From Fontibacillus panacisegetis (GTDB taxonomy: Bacteria; Bacillota; Bacilli; Paenibacillales; Paenibacillaceae), in the NCBI RefSeq assembly GCF_900102215.1, contig NZ_FNBG01000007.1, forward strand, positions 1 through 64,000: DNA of 64,000 nucleotides, read 5' to 3'. Of this stretch, positions 18,761 to 32,000 are shown one piece after another. Position numbers and translations under genes: made by a program. The notes below the pieces were generated by a model. The model was not told where the DNA came from and ran no database searches. It saw only the letters and a program-made list of their open reading frames with translations. The first letter of the stretch is position 1; each line of letters starts with the position of its first letter.

Positions 18761-20076
18761 GATAGAATTCCTTTATACTCTATAGATTGACTTGCTAAAT
18801 GATCATTAAGCTTCATGGAGTTCACCATAGTATCGTGATGCTCCTCGTAAGGTAAAACGAGTGACAGATATAGCTGGTTTTCAGAGAAACGCGCCGTGAA
18901 CATGATGACGCGGTCTTCGAACTGTCCTTCCATCTGTTCTACTTGCTCTATCATACTTCCCATACTCGCAGCACCACCTTCTCCAATATAGTTAAATATG
19001 ATCGGCGTTCCTTCAAGACTTGATCTGAGAAGCTGGCTTGCCTCAGGATATTTTGAAGCCATCTCAGGATCGTACATTAATGACATGAAATTAATATTAT
19101 GTCGTACCGCCTTGTCAATTCTCATCTGTACGGTCTCTGCCAGTGCTTCAGGAGTATCTGATTGGTGAGCTAAAATCGGAATCTGGTCGATGAATTCTCC
19201 CACCATATCGTAATAAACCGAATGTTCATACTGTCTGCCGAAATTTGTGATCCAAACCGGTATCTGATCAACATTTAAATAACTGCAGCAAATCTGAACG
19301 ACTTGGCTGAATGCAGCCTGCCACAACCTTTCTGCCGATACCTTGCTATCATCCGGCTCCGTTGCAAGCGACCACGAAAACTTCGTGTATTGCTTTGCAT
19401 TTTTATGAGCCAGCTTCTCCTCAACCATATTCGCTTTTGACTCAAAAGCCTTCAGAAGGAACTGATCAATCAGCTGCGCTTCCTCCAACCCTTGCAGACC
19501 ACGACTCAATTGCGTCGTATACTCGCTGTAGCTGCGACTCTCCCCAGCAGGCAGCTCCTTTCCACTCTCAAGAAGATCATAGATTCGAATCAAGTCCCTG
19601 CTTATGCATTCACTGCTCATGTAGTCGAAAATAATATGAGCGCAAGGCAGCAAGAGGTAATGTTCCCGTAGATTGCGCTCTACTAAAAGCATTCGATACA
19701 GCGGCAATCCTGCGTGCATATCGTAAGGCTTATAGAACAATCTTGACATCAGCTTGACCGATACTTCCTCCGCCAGCTTTGGCTGATATTTTGACAAATT
19801 CAGTACAGGCAGCGGCAATTCATCAGGTGTCTCCCTTATCTCCCATACAGGATTACTATCGAATGAAGAAAGGGTGCAGCGAAGCATTTCATGCTTGTGA
19901 ACAAGTAATCGAATCGCTTCAGCCAACAGCTCTGTACGAACATACCTATTCAGCTCGATTACCGTTCCTGAGCTATCGGGATGCTTCATGTGATAACGCT
20001 GCATGCCGGACAATGGCTGAGTACCGATAACAGGCTTATGAAGAATCGTTTCGTACATAGAATCAAGCTGCTCCAT
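18757..20076 (-). other. Terminal condensation-like domain replacing a thioesterase
   Basis: The last 440 residues of the second NRPS show the condensation fold pattern (GMQRYHM start, LLVHKHEMLRCTL, late FNYIGEGG segment). The core motif at 19615-19641 is AHIIFDYMS (residues 4935-4943), with Ala for the first His, His and Asp kept, and Tyr for Gly. It is separated from the last PCP by about 150 residues of unrecognised sequence (20076-20520). Position and motif suggest a chain-releasing C domain; activity is inferred. Confidence 0.75.
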
Positions 20077-23000
20077 AGTTGCGTCTACAAGACGATCTAC
20101 TAGTTTATTAGCATCACCCTCCGCTGACCAACCATCTAGCGACTTCTCTTGCTCCAAACCAACAGCAACATCTTCAATTCCCCTATTTGTCTGAATGACA
20201 TGCGGATGAAGAGATGAATCCACATGAGACTGAATAAAAGTAATCAATCGATCCTGCTCTTCACCGGAAAGGAAAGGCGTTTCGACCTCCAAAAGTATCC
20301 ATTTGCCCTCAGTTGAAGAAAGATCAGTTGATTCTTCCAGCAGGAGTTGGCAAGTGTAGCCTGTATACTTCGATAATGCTTCCTCGGCTTCTTCACGAGT
20401 TATCGCAACTGTTTGCTCCGATGAACTATCGCGTACAGATGAAGTCTCTGCAATAACACGGGATAATCCGTTAATTGTCTGCTCCTGGAACAACTGATTC
20501 AAGCTAATAGATATGCCAAGCTCTCGTGCTTTGGATACAATTTGAATGGCCTTCAGCGAATGTCCTCCCAGCTCGAAGAAATTATCATGGATACTGACTC
20601 GTTCTATGGTTAGAACCTGCTGCCAGAGCTCGGCCAGTCTTGTTTCCACTTCGTTTCGCGGAGCTGTGTATTCGCTTTGTACAATTTGTACCGATTCAGG
20701 AAGAGGCAAAGCACGACGGTCGATTTTACCGTTAGATGTTAATGGCAACCGCTCCAGAACAGCATATCGTGAAGGAACCATATAATCCGGCAGCTTGGAG
20801 GTTAGGTGTGCTTTTAGTTCTTGAGGATTCAACTGAGCATTGGACGCTACATAGGCGCATAGATACTTCTGACGGTCACTGCTTTCTGCAACAACAACCA
20901 ATGCTTCATTTACATCCTCATAATCCATCAGCTGCTTCTCAATTTCACCAATTTCTATCCGGTAGCCACGGATCTTCACCTGGTTGTCCATCCTGCCGAT
21001 ATATTCAACAGTTCCATCCGGTAACCATCGTCCTAAATCACCTGTTAAATATAATCGCTCCCCGTCATTGTATGGATCAGGCACAAACTTCAGCTTTGTC
21101 AATTCTTCCTGATTAAGATAACCATAAGCAACACCGTCGCCCCCAACCACGATTTCTCCCGGCACTCCGATTGGCTGCAATCTGAGCTTTTTATCCACAA
21201 TGTAAAGAGTCGAATTCGCAATCGGTTTACCGATCGGAATATTTGCATACTCACCATCTATCTGGAAGCAAGTAGAAAAGGTCGTATTCTCCGTCGGTCC
21301 GTATCCGTTAATCAGCTTCAAATCAGGACTATGCTGTTTTACATTTCGAATATAGCTTGGAGCAAGTACATCCCCGCCTACTATCAAATGTCTTAAAGGA
21401 GTAAACATATTTGGTCTATACTGCGCATGTTGATTAAATAGCGACGAAGTCAACCACATTGTTGTGATGTGTTTTATGCGAATCGCATCAGACAACAAGT
21501 CCGCATCCAAAATTTCCGATTCAGGAATGATGTGTAACTCCAGCCCGTTCAAGAGAGCACCCCAAATCTCAAAGGTACATGCATCGAACGTAATGTTACC
21601 CGTTAGAAGAATACGGTCACCTTCTTCAAATGTGACATAATTTGTATTCTGTACCAGCCGGATCACATTCCTGTGCTGAACCATAACACCTTTGGGCTTG
21701 CCTGTTGAACCAGAGGTGTACATGATGTAAGACAAATCATTTGCAGCAACCGACGGTAATGCAGAAGGCGATGCAATCGGGTTAATCTTGTTAAGGCTGA
21801 GTACAGTACCATCGAAATCAAGGCCTTTAGCTCTTTCAGGGGACTCAGCCATCAGAGTTCGAATACTGGCATCTTCAATCATGTACAGAATCCGCTCGTC
21901 AGGATAGCTTGAATCAATTGGAAGGTAGACCCCGCCAGCCTTTAAAATACCTAACATGCCAATGATCGCCGCAGCAGATCTTTCCGTCATTAATCCGATT
22001 GGCTCCTGACTCTTCACTCCAAGTCCAAGCAATTGCTGAGCCAAAATATCCGCTTGCTCGTCCAATTCACGATAGGTCAAGATTCTGCCCTCTTCAACGA
22101 TCGCTATACGATCAGGAATCGATTGTGCGCGTTCCTTAAACAACCCATGAATCGTCGCTTCCCTGGGATAATCCGTTACCGTGTCATTAAAATGATGAAC
22201 AATTAATTCATATTCCTTATCAGTGATCATGGTCATGTTCTCGATAGACTCATCGACATTAGCAACGACCGATTTAAGAATGCTGACATAATGCTCAAGA
22301 ATCCGCTCCGCGGTGTCCTTGCGGAATAACTTAGTAGCGTACTCCAAATCAAGCTGAAGATACTGGCCCTTCTCCTCTGCAAAGAGCGAAAGATCGAATT
22401 TGGATATGCCCGAATTTATTTCATATGGTGTAAAGTAATCATCTTGTATTTCAGATTTGTTAAGCGCTGAAGTTCTCAGCGTGAACAACGTATCGAACAA
22501 GGGATGTCGACTTACGTCACGTTGCAGCTGTAATTGATCTACCAGTTCCTCAAACGGATACAGCTGATGCTCGAGAACTTGTAGAAAATGCTCTTTCAGC
22601 TCCAACAAAATTTGCCTGTAGCTTTTGCCACTCTCCGGTTTACCTCGAACCGCTAACGTGTTGACAAACATTCCGATAGTCCGCTGGATATCAGCATGCT
22701 CGCGTCCGGCTATTGGAGTTCCTATAACAAGATCTTCCTGCCCGGAATAGTGGTGAAGCAGAACCTGATAGCCAGCAAATAGCACCATGTAAACAGTAGT
22801 TCCTGTCTCAGCTGCAATCCGACGGATCTCTTCCAGCAACCCTGGCTCCATTACTATCAACGAAACACTCGATCCAGCATGACTTTGAATTTGAGGCCGA
22901 GGATAGTCCGTTGGCAGCGAAAGAACAGGTATTTCATCGCTGTAGGTTTCTAACCAGAAGCTTTCATGTTGCTTCATAACACCATTAGCCTTCAATCGAT

Positions 23001-26000
23001 CCAGCCAAACCGCATAATCCTTGTATTGATGACGGGATTCGGATAATGGCTCTCCGTTATAAATCGCATAGAATTCTTCGATCATAATTTCCATAGAAAC
23101 GCCATCTGCAATTGTATGGTGCATATCAAGCATCAGGAAGCTTCTATTTCCGTTTGTCGCGACGAGCTCCGCGCGCAATAATGGAGCTTGAGTCAATTCA
23201 AAAGGTTGAACAAAGTCGTTCATCTTCTTCTCTAGCAGCACCTTTTCCTCCTCAGAACCATTTGCTGCGGTTAACTGGGACTTGTGGAGCTGGAAAGCAA
23301 CCTGATCGTGAATGTTCTGAACGTATTCTCCGTCGCGAAGTTCGAATGAAGTTCGGAAGGCCTCATGTCTTTCAATAAGCTGTACTAGTGTTCTCTCAAT
23401 CAACTCAGGATCAAGAATATTTTGAGATTCCAGCACAAAAGGCACATTGTAGGTGGTATTAACCGGATGCAGATCATGGACTAGTAATAGCCTGTTTTGT
23501 GCAGACGTTACCGGATAATAAGCACGTTTCTCTGCTGGTCTCAATTCCTCGAATCCAGCAGGCTTCGCACTCTTGATCTTCTCAGCCTGCCATTTCAATG
23601 TTGGGGCCTCGAACAGAATACGTAGTGGCAAAGTTACTTGGAATGTTTTATTTATGCGCGAGAGCAGCATCGAAGCATTCAATGAATGTCCTCCAAGCTC
23701 AAAGAAATGATCCATCGCCCCCACTCGCTCTATTCCCAGTACTTCTCCCCAAAGATCAGCCAATCGCTGCTCTACTTCATCCTCTGGAGCAACATAGGTA
23801 TCCTCATGCGCACTCCAATCCGGTATCGGGAGTGCTTTCCGATCGATTTTGCCATTTGGCGTAAGAGGCATTTCCGATAGCTCTACAAATGCTGCAGGCA
23901 TCATGTACACTGGCAGCTCGGACAGGATCTGTTTTTTAAGCTCGGCTACCGGAATAGACTGCTCTTTACCCACTGCGTAATATGCACATAGCGACTTCTC
24001 TCCCCGATGCTCATCCACCGTTACAACGGCATCCTTCACACGGTTGTCCTTAAGAAGCTGAGCCTCAATTTCACCAAGCTCAATACGGAACCCACGGATT
24101 TTAACCTGATGATCAAGTCTTCCCAAATAAGAAATGGAGCCGTCCGGCAGCCATTTGCCCAAGTCACCAGTCCGATACATTACTTCACCTGGTACAAATG
24201 GATCTGACAGAAATTTCTCAATCGTTAAGTCTGGTTGGTTCAAGTACCCCCGAGCGATCCCAGCTCCTGAGATGTAAATCTCTCCGGTTACACCAACAGG
24301 CTGCAATTGCTGCTGTGCGTCCAAAATATACACTCGGCAATTATCGATCGGTCTGCCAATAGGAATATTATCTTCGAGCTGATCGACTCTGAAATACGTG
24401 GTTACTACTGTGTTTTCCGTAGGACCGTAGTTGTTGTACAGCTGGTATCGATTCGGATTGTAACGCTGAAGCTTGTCCCCTCCCGTTAACAAAGCTCTTA
24501 AGTGCTGATTATCAAATTCCATATAATGCTCACAGAGCTGCGATGGTAAAAAGCTTATGCTGATCTTATTTTGATTCATAAAGCTGTTCAACTGCTCAGG
24601 GTTCAGCCGGCTCTCAGCATCCACAACATAAATCGTCGAGCCAGCGAGCAAATACGGGAAAATCTCCCATGCGCTTGCATCAAACCCAACGCCAGCAAAC
24701 AGAGTGCTGCGGTCATTTTGATCAATCTCATAAACTCTTTGATGCCAAAGGCTTAGATTAACGACTGAACGATGTTCTACCATAACGCCTTTTGGTTTTC
24801 CTGTAGTACCCGAGGTATAGATTACGTACACCAGATCATTTGCTTTACTAACAGGTTCAAGATTGCTGGCATCGTCACTATATTGGGTCGTATCGCCAAG
24901 TTCAATCTTTTTACCATCAAATACGGCATAGTCTTTCCATTGGTTTTGAACCAATAACACCTTGGCACGACTGTCTTGCAGCATGTAGCTAATGCGTTCC
25001 TGAGGATATTCAGGATCGATCGGAACATAGGCTCCCCCGGCCTTAAGCACCCCGAGAATACCTGCGATCATCTCTGGAGAACGATCAGCCAAAATTCCGA
25101 CGAATTGCCCTGCCCCCACACCTTCCGCTCTCAACGCTCGAGCCAATCGATTGGCCTGCTCATTCAGCTCTCGATAGGTTAGACGGGTATCTTCAAGAAC
25201 TACCGCAATTTGTTCAGGTGCACGCTGGACTTGAGCTTCAAACAACTCGTGAATGGTTCTATCTTTTGGATAGTCCTTTGACGTATCATTGAATACCTTC
25301 AGAATTCGTGATTCTTCTTCCTCTGTAACCAGTTTCAACTCGCTCACAGGGATGTGCGGATTAGCCGAAATTTGCTCCATAAGATGAACCAAATGATCCT
25401 TGATTACCTCTATACCCGCCGTATCAAACAGGCTTGCATTATATTCGAGTCTGATCGCAATTTCCTCATCAGGTATAACAATCAAGTTAAAATCATAGTT
25501 CGTCTGCTCGACAACCTCCACATCCACAATCTCAAAGCCTGCTTGACCCCCGCTTTCCATCTCTTCAACCTGCTGATCAACCGGGTAATTCTCGAACACC
25601 ACAATATGATTGATCAGTCCTTGCTTCTGGCTGCTTAACGCCTGAATTTCATACAGCGGATACGTATCGTAAGCCTGAGAGGACAGCGCTTGTTCCTGAA
25701 CTGTGCGCATGACTTCCTCGACTGTTGCCTCTGAATGGCATCTAATACGAACCGGAACGGTATTAATAAATAGACCGATCATCGTTTCAATTCCAGGAAT
25801 GTCTGCAGGTCTGCCTGAGACAACATTACCGAAAACAACATCATCGGTTCCGTTATACCTCTGAAGCAAGATTCCCCACGCCGTCTGAATCAAGGTATTT
25901 ACTGTTACCTGCTGCCGCTTTGCAGTTTTCTGGATTCTTCCGGTCAATTCACGACCTAAAGTGCAGACCAACTTTTCTGAAACATACTCTCCCGTCTTCC

Positions 26001-29000
26001 TCCGTGTTTTCGCTTGCGGCAGAGTAATCTGCTGCTCGTAACCTGAGAGATACTCTCGCCAATAGCTAGCCGCAGCTCCAGCGTCTTGCCGCTCCAGCCA
26101 TTCGAAATATTGACGATACGGCCAGGCTCTGCCCAGCTCTAGCTTCTCATTGTTCGAGAGAGAAATATAAGTAGAGAAAACTTCTTTAGCAACAATGAAC
26201 AAGCACCATCCATCCATCAAAATATGATGGAAGCTCCACAAGAAGCGATATTCGCTTTCACCAGTGCGGACAACCGTTATTCGCATTAATGCATCCTGAG
26301 CCAGATCAAATCCCTTAGCTTTATCTTCTTGCTGCAGCTTCTTAATATAACTCTCAAGTTCTTGCTCTGGCATACTGCGAAGATCTTCGTATACAAACTT
26401 TGTACGTCTGTCTTGGAACACGACTTGCAGCGTCTGATCCTTCCAGCCAGTATAAAAGTTCGTACGCAGCACATCATGACGTTGCGTTAAAATATCAAGA
26501 CTTTGTACAAAAACGTCCCGACTCAGTGTTCCTTTCATAGTAAATGTCATTTGCTCAAAATATGCCCCTGAATCCGGGTCCATTTGGCTATGGAACATCA
26601 TACCCTTCTGCATTGGCGCAAGCGGATAGATGTTTTCGATATTTCCGGATCGCTCCATTTGTTGAGACAATTGCTGCAGTTCCTCCAGAGTCATTCCCTT
26701 GACCAGGAAATCGCTTGGTGTAGGCTCTGTTATTTTCTTTGCTGCACAATGTGAAATGACATTTTTAAGATTTTTCTGGTATAACTCAGCCAATTGCTCC
26801 ATCGTTTCTTTCCGGTATTGCTTCGTACTGTAGCTGAGTGAAAATTCCAGACGGCCTCCGACAATCATCCCGTTGACTTCAAGAGCATAAGTACTTACCA
26901 TATTCTCACTCATCGCTGCCCCGCTCGAGTACGGAGATAGCTCCAGATCGCTCTTATCCAGATCCTGATCGAACTGTCCCAAATAGTTGAAGCAGATTTC
27001 CGGTCTCATGGCTAATGCAGATTCATCAAATTGTCCGGACAAATACTTTAATATTCCATACCCGATTCCTTTGTTCGGAATTTGACGCAGGCTCTCTTTA
27101 ATTCTCTTAATTTGTAAAGGCAGCTCTGTATCAGACTGTACATCAAGCAGCACAGGGTATAGACTTGTAAACCATCCGACAGTGCGAGTAATGTCCATAT
27201 CAGGAATGATGCTTTCTCTGCCATGACCCTCCAGATTCAACAGTACCTGACTAACGCCTGACCAATCAGATACAGCCATTCCAAGTGCTGTTAACAACAG
27301 GTCGTTCATATCTGTGTTATACGCCTGATTCGCTTGCTTCAGCAGCTGTTCCGTTTCCTCCTGCGACCACTGGATAGTTATCATATCCGTATCGCGAAGC
27401 AATGGCTGATCACAGTGCATATCCTTTGGCAGCGGCTGTGTCTCCGTACCAAGAATGGAGCGCCAATATTCCAGTTCGCTTACGACTACAGATTTGCTTG
27501 CATAATCCGATAATCGGTCTATCCATAACTGGAAGGAATCCGTTTTAGCCGGAAGGCGAAGCTCTTCTCCACGAAGGGCTTGATCATATCCAGTCGCCAA
27601 ATCTTCCAACAAGATACGCCATGACACACCGTCTACCACCAAGTGATGTATTACCAGGAGCAGATGATCCCCATCCACACAACGGAATAATCCCGCCCTC
27701 ATTAATGGGCCATTCTCGAGGGAAATGCTGCTTTGAATCTCATTTGCTTTTTCCTCAATAGCGTTCTCTAAATTCGGCTCACTAGTAAAATCAATAATTT
27801 CAAGCGCAAAAAGCTCTCCTTCACTGGCAGCCCGGTTCCATGCTTCAAGTTCATTTTCATTACGACGTAATACTACGCGAAGTGCATCGTGATGCTCCCC
27901 AAGCTTATTGAGCGCCTTCCGAAGTGCCGATTCGTCAAAGCCTTGTTGCCTGTAGGTCATAATTGCCTGATTAAAATGATGCTGATCCTGAAGCTTCTGC
28001 TCCAGGAACCAATGCTGGATCGGCGTAAAACCTACTTTTCCTGTTACTTCTCCCTGATCGGCATTTCGAACAATCGGTTTAACATGCTGACTTAATTCTG
28101 CAATCGTAGAGTGATTGAACATATGCCTGATTTCGAGCTTGTAGCCTGCTTGATGCAGCCTTGAGGATACCCCGATAGATTTGATAGAGTCTCCTCCAAG
28201 CTCAAAAAAGTTATCCATAATGCCTACAGCTTCAACACCCAGCACATCCTGCCATACGGAGGCCAGCAGCTTCTCTACAGAACTGCGAGGAGGAACATAC
28301 TCCGTTCCAGCTGCAAAATCTCCTTCCAGAGCAGCTAGCGCTTTGCGATCGACCTTTCCATTCGATGTAAGCGGAATACGATCAAGCTGCACATACCACG
28401 ACGGAATCATGTAATTCGGCAACAATTGTCCAAGCGCTTTATTGATCTCAGATGCTTTTAATTCCTTGTCTGCAACAAAATAAGCCCACAGCAGCTTTTG
28501 TCCAGATTCGTCCTCTCTCGGGATGACAACCGCCTCTCTCACCATCTCCACATTCAGCAGTTGTTCCTCTACTTCACCAAGCTCGATACGATATCCACGA
28601 ACCTTCACCTGATGATCGATCCGCCCCAAATATTCAATGTTACCGTCTGGCATCCATCTTACTAAATCCCCAGTTCGATACATCCGACCTCCCGGTGTGA
28701 ACGGATCTACTACAAACTTCTCATCGTTCAACTCCGGTCTGTTCAAGTACCCTCTTGCAACCTGTACACCAGCAATACATAACTCCCCGGCAACTCCAAT
28801 CGGCTGCAAGCTGGTTGTACCTTCCTTCATGACGTATAGCTTCGTGTTGTGTACCGGCTTGCCAATCGGCATCACCTTGAAGGATTGATCCGGCTCGCAA
28901 TTGAAATACGATACCTCTACCGTTGCTTCCGTTGGACCGTACACATTGATCAGGCTAATCTCCTTGCCTTCCAGCATTCTCCAAAAATGTGCTGCATATT

Positions 29001-32000
29001 GTGGCTGAAGTGCTTCCCCACTTGTAAAAACCTGACGCAGCGATCCGAGCTTATCCATGAGCTCTTTCCTTGGAACATGCTGAACATACTCCAGAAAAGC
29101 ATTGAGCATCGCAGGTACAAAGTGAATCATCGTAATCTTCTGCTCTTGGATGGTATGGAGGATTTGCTCTGGGTTCTTTTCCCCACCAACACTAAGCAGG
29201 ACCATTTTTGAACCCGTCAAAACCCACCAGAACAGCTCTCTGACGGACACATCGAACGTAATCGTAGTTTTCTGCAATATGATGTCACTTTCGTTAATCG
29301 GATATTGAGCCTGAAGCCAAGACAAGTAGTTTACAACCGAATGATGCTCGATCATAACTCCTTTTGGCCTGCCCGTTGATCCGGAGGTATACATAACATA
29401 GGCTAAATCTTTAGGACCCGCAGCCGGAGACAGGTTAGAGACATCCTCGTTGTAAATGGAAGGATCGTCCAATGAAGCCAGCTTTCCGTCAAAGCTTGAT
29501 TCTGCCCGCTCCATAAATCGGTTTTGAGTTAGCAGCAGCTTCGCTTCAGAATCCTCAAGAATGAAAGAAACCCGATCCTTTGGAAAATCCGGATCAATCG
29601 GCACATAAGCTCCACCAGTTTTCAGAATGGCATAAATCCCCACCATCATTTCCAGGGATCGTTCCGCCATAATACCCACTCGATGTCCTGATGTGACACC
29701 TTTAGCCTGAAGCGTTCTGGCCAAAGCGTTAGCCCGTTTGTTCAGTTCTCCATAAGACATGTTTGCCCCTTCAAACGAAATAGCCGTATGCTCCGATCTC
29801 CGTTCTACCTGTGCTTCAAACAATGTAATAATCGTTTCATTCTGATAAATATTGGAATCCGTATCGTTAAACTGGTCCAAAATTTGTGCCTTTTCATCCG
29901 GTGTGATTAGCTCGATCGACGCAAGCTTAGCCTGAGGATCGATAATCATCGCATCAATCAGTTGCATTAAATGCACAGTCAAACGTTCCATAGTCTCGCG
30001 CTTGAACAACGAGGTGGCATAATCCAAGCTGCAGATCAATTCATCAGCCTGCTCCATCACCTGAAGCGTGATATCGAATTTAGCCACCGAATGGCCAAGC
30101 TGATACGGTATAAGCTGAACTCCATCCATCTCAAGCACTGTAGCTTCAGTATTCTGAAGGACGAACATGGTATCAAACAGCGGATTTCGTCCCAAATCTC
30201 TGCGGATATCCAGCTTCTCTACCAATTCCTCAAACGGATAATCCTGATTCTCATAAGCTTCTATCGTATGTTCTTTGATTTCCAGAATAAGATCACGGAC
30301 CGTTTTATCGCCTTCAGGATAGCTTCTAAAAGCAAGAGTATTTACGAACATACCGATCAGATTCTCTAATTCCGCATGATGTCTGCCTGCTATTGGAGAT
30401 CCAACAATGATATCCTCTTGCCCGGTATACTTATGAAGCAATGTAGTGTATACCGATAACAGCACCATATACAGGGTCGATCCTGTTTCAGCTGCCAGCT
30501 GCTTCAACCCTTCGCTTCTATGTTTATCGATGACAAATTCAATAGAATCGCCCTCAAAACGCTGGATCGCAGCTCTGGCAAAATCAGTAGGCATCTCAAG
30601 CACTGGAAGCTCTCCCTGGAACACATCCAGCCAGTACTCCTCCTGCGCTTTTTTCCGTTCGCCCTGCATATCTCCTTGCTGCCATACAGCGTAGTCTTTG
30701 TACTGAATTCGCAGTGGGGCCAATTCCTTTGAGCTGCTGCTATACAGCAATATCAATTCCTGAATAAGAACCTCAATGGATGCTCCGTCAGAAATAATAT
30801 GATGCATATCGTACAGCAAAATATGTTGATCCGGTTTAAGCTCCATGACGGCTGCTCGCATTAGAGGTGCTTGTTGCAAATCAAATAAACGTACAAAAGC
30901 ACGAGTCGCTTCTTCGATATTTCCTTCAGGAGTGTACTTCTCCATAGAAAAGCTCACGCTTGAATGCACCCGTTGTACAGGTTCACCTTCAACCATTTCA
31001 AAGCTGGTTCGTAAAATCTCATGTCTCGCAATTAATTGTCGGAAAGCTTCCTCCAGTCGGTTCAAATCCAGGCGTCCTTCAAGCGTCATTGCACCCGGCA
31101 TATTGTAGCTGAGCTCTCCACCCTCAATCTGGTTCAAAATATACAGACGTTTTTGCCCTGAAGATACTGGATAATACTTTCTCTCCTCAACCTGCGGAAT
31201 GGATTCAAAGTCGTCTTTTTCCATTGCCGAAATCACTTCAGCCATTTGCTCAATCGTCGGATATTGGAATACATCCTTGAGCGCAAGACTGCAGTTCATT
31301 TCTTTATGAATTTTCGCGACTAGAGTTGTAGCGCGCAGCGAATGACCGCCAATTTCAAAGAAATTGTCCTTTACCCCGATTTTTTGAAGACCCAATACCT
31401 CCTGCCAAATTCGAACCAGCTGAACTTCCACAATATTTTTAGCGGCTGCATACTCTGCTCTACCCACTTGATTTCCTTCTGGTGAAGGCAATTGGTTCCG
31501 GCTGATTTTACCGTTTGGTGATAATGGCATCCGTTCCAGCATGACGTAATGCATCGGAATCATATACTGTGGAAGCTTTACACTTAACCATTCACGCAAT
31601 TCTTTGGATTGAAGAGGCTCAGCCCCTTCGGCTACCAAATACGCACATAAGTATTTCTCTCGATGTGAATCCTCCCGATCGATGACAACCGTTTCTTTAA
31701 CAGCAGGGTGACTAAGGAGCGCGGTCTCAATCTCTCCAAGCTCGATCCGATAGCCGCGTATTTTGACCTGATGGTCTATTCGTCCAAGGTACTCAATATT
31801 TCCATCGGGTAACCAACGCGCTAAATCACCCGTGCGATACATCCTTGCTTCAGGACGGAATGGAATCGGTACAAATTTTTCCGCCGTAAGCTCAGGACGA
31901 TTCAAGTACCCGCGCGCAAGCTGTACCCCGGCAATACACAATTCACCCGCTACTCCAATCGGCTGTATCGTTCCTCTTTCACTCAGAATATACAGCTCCG

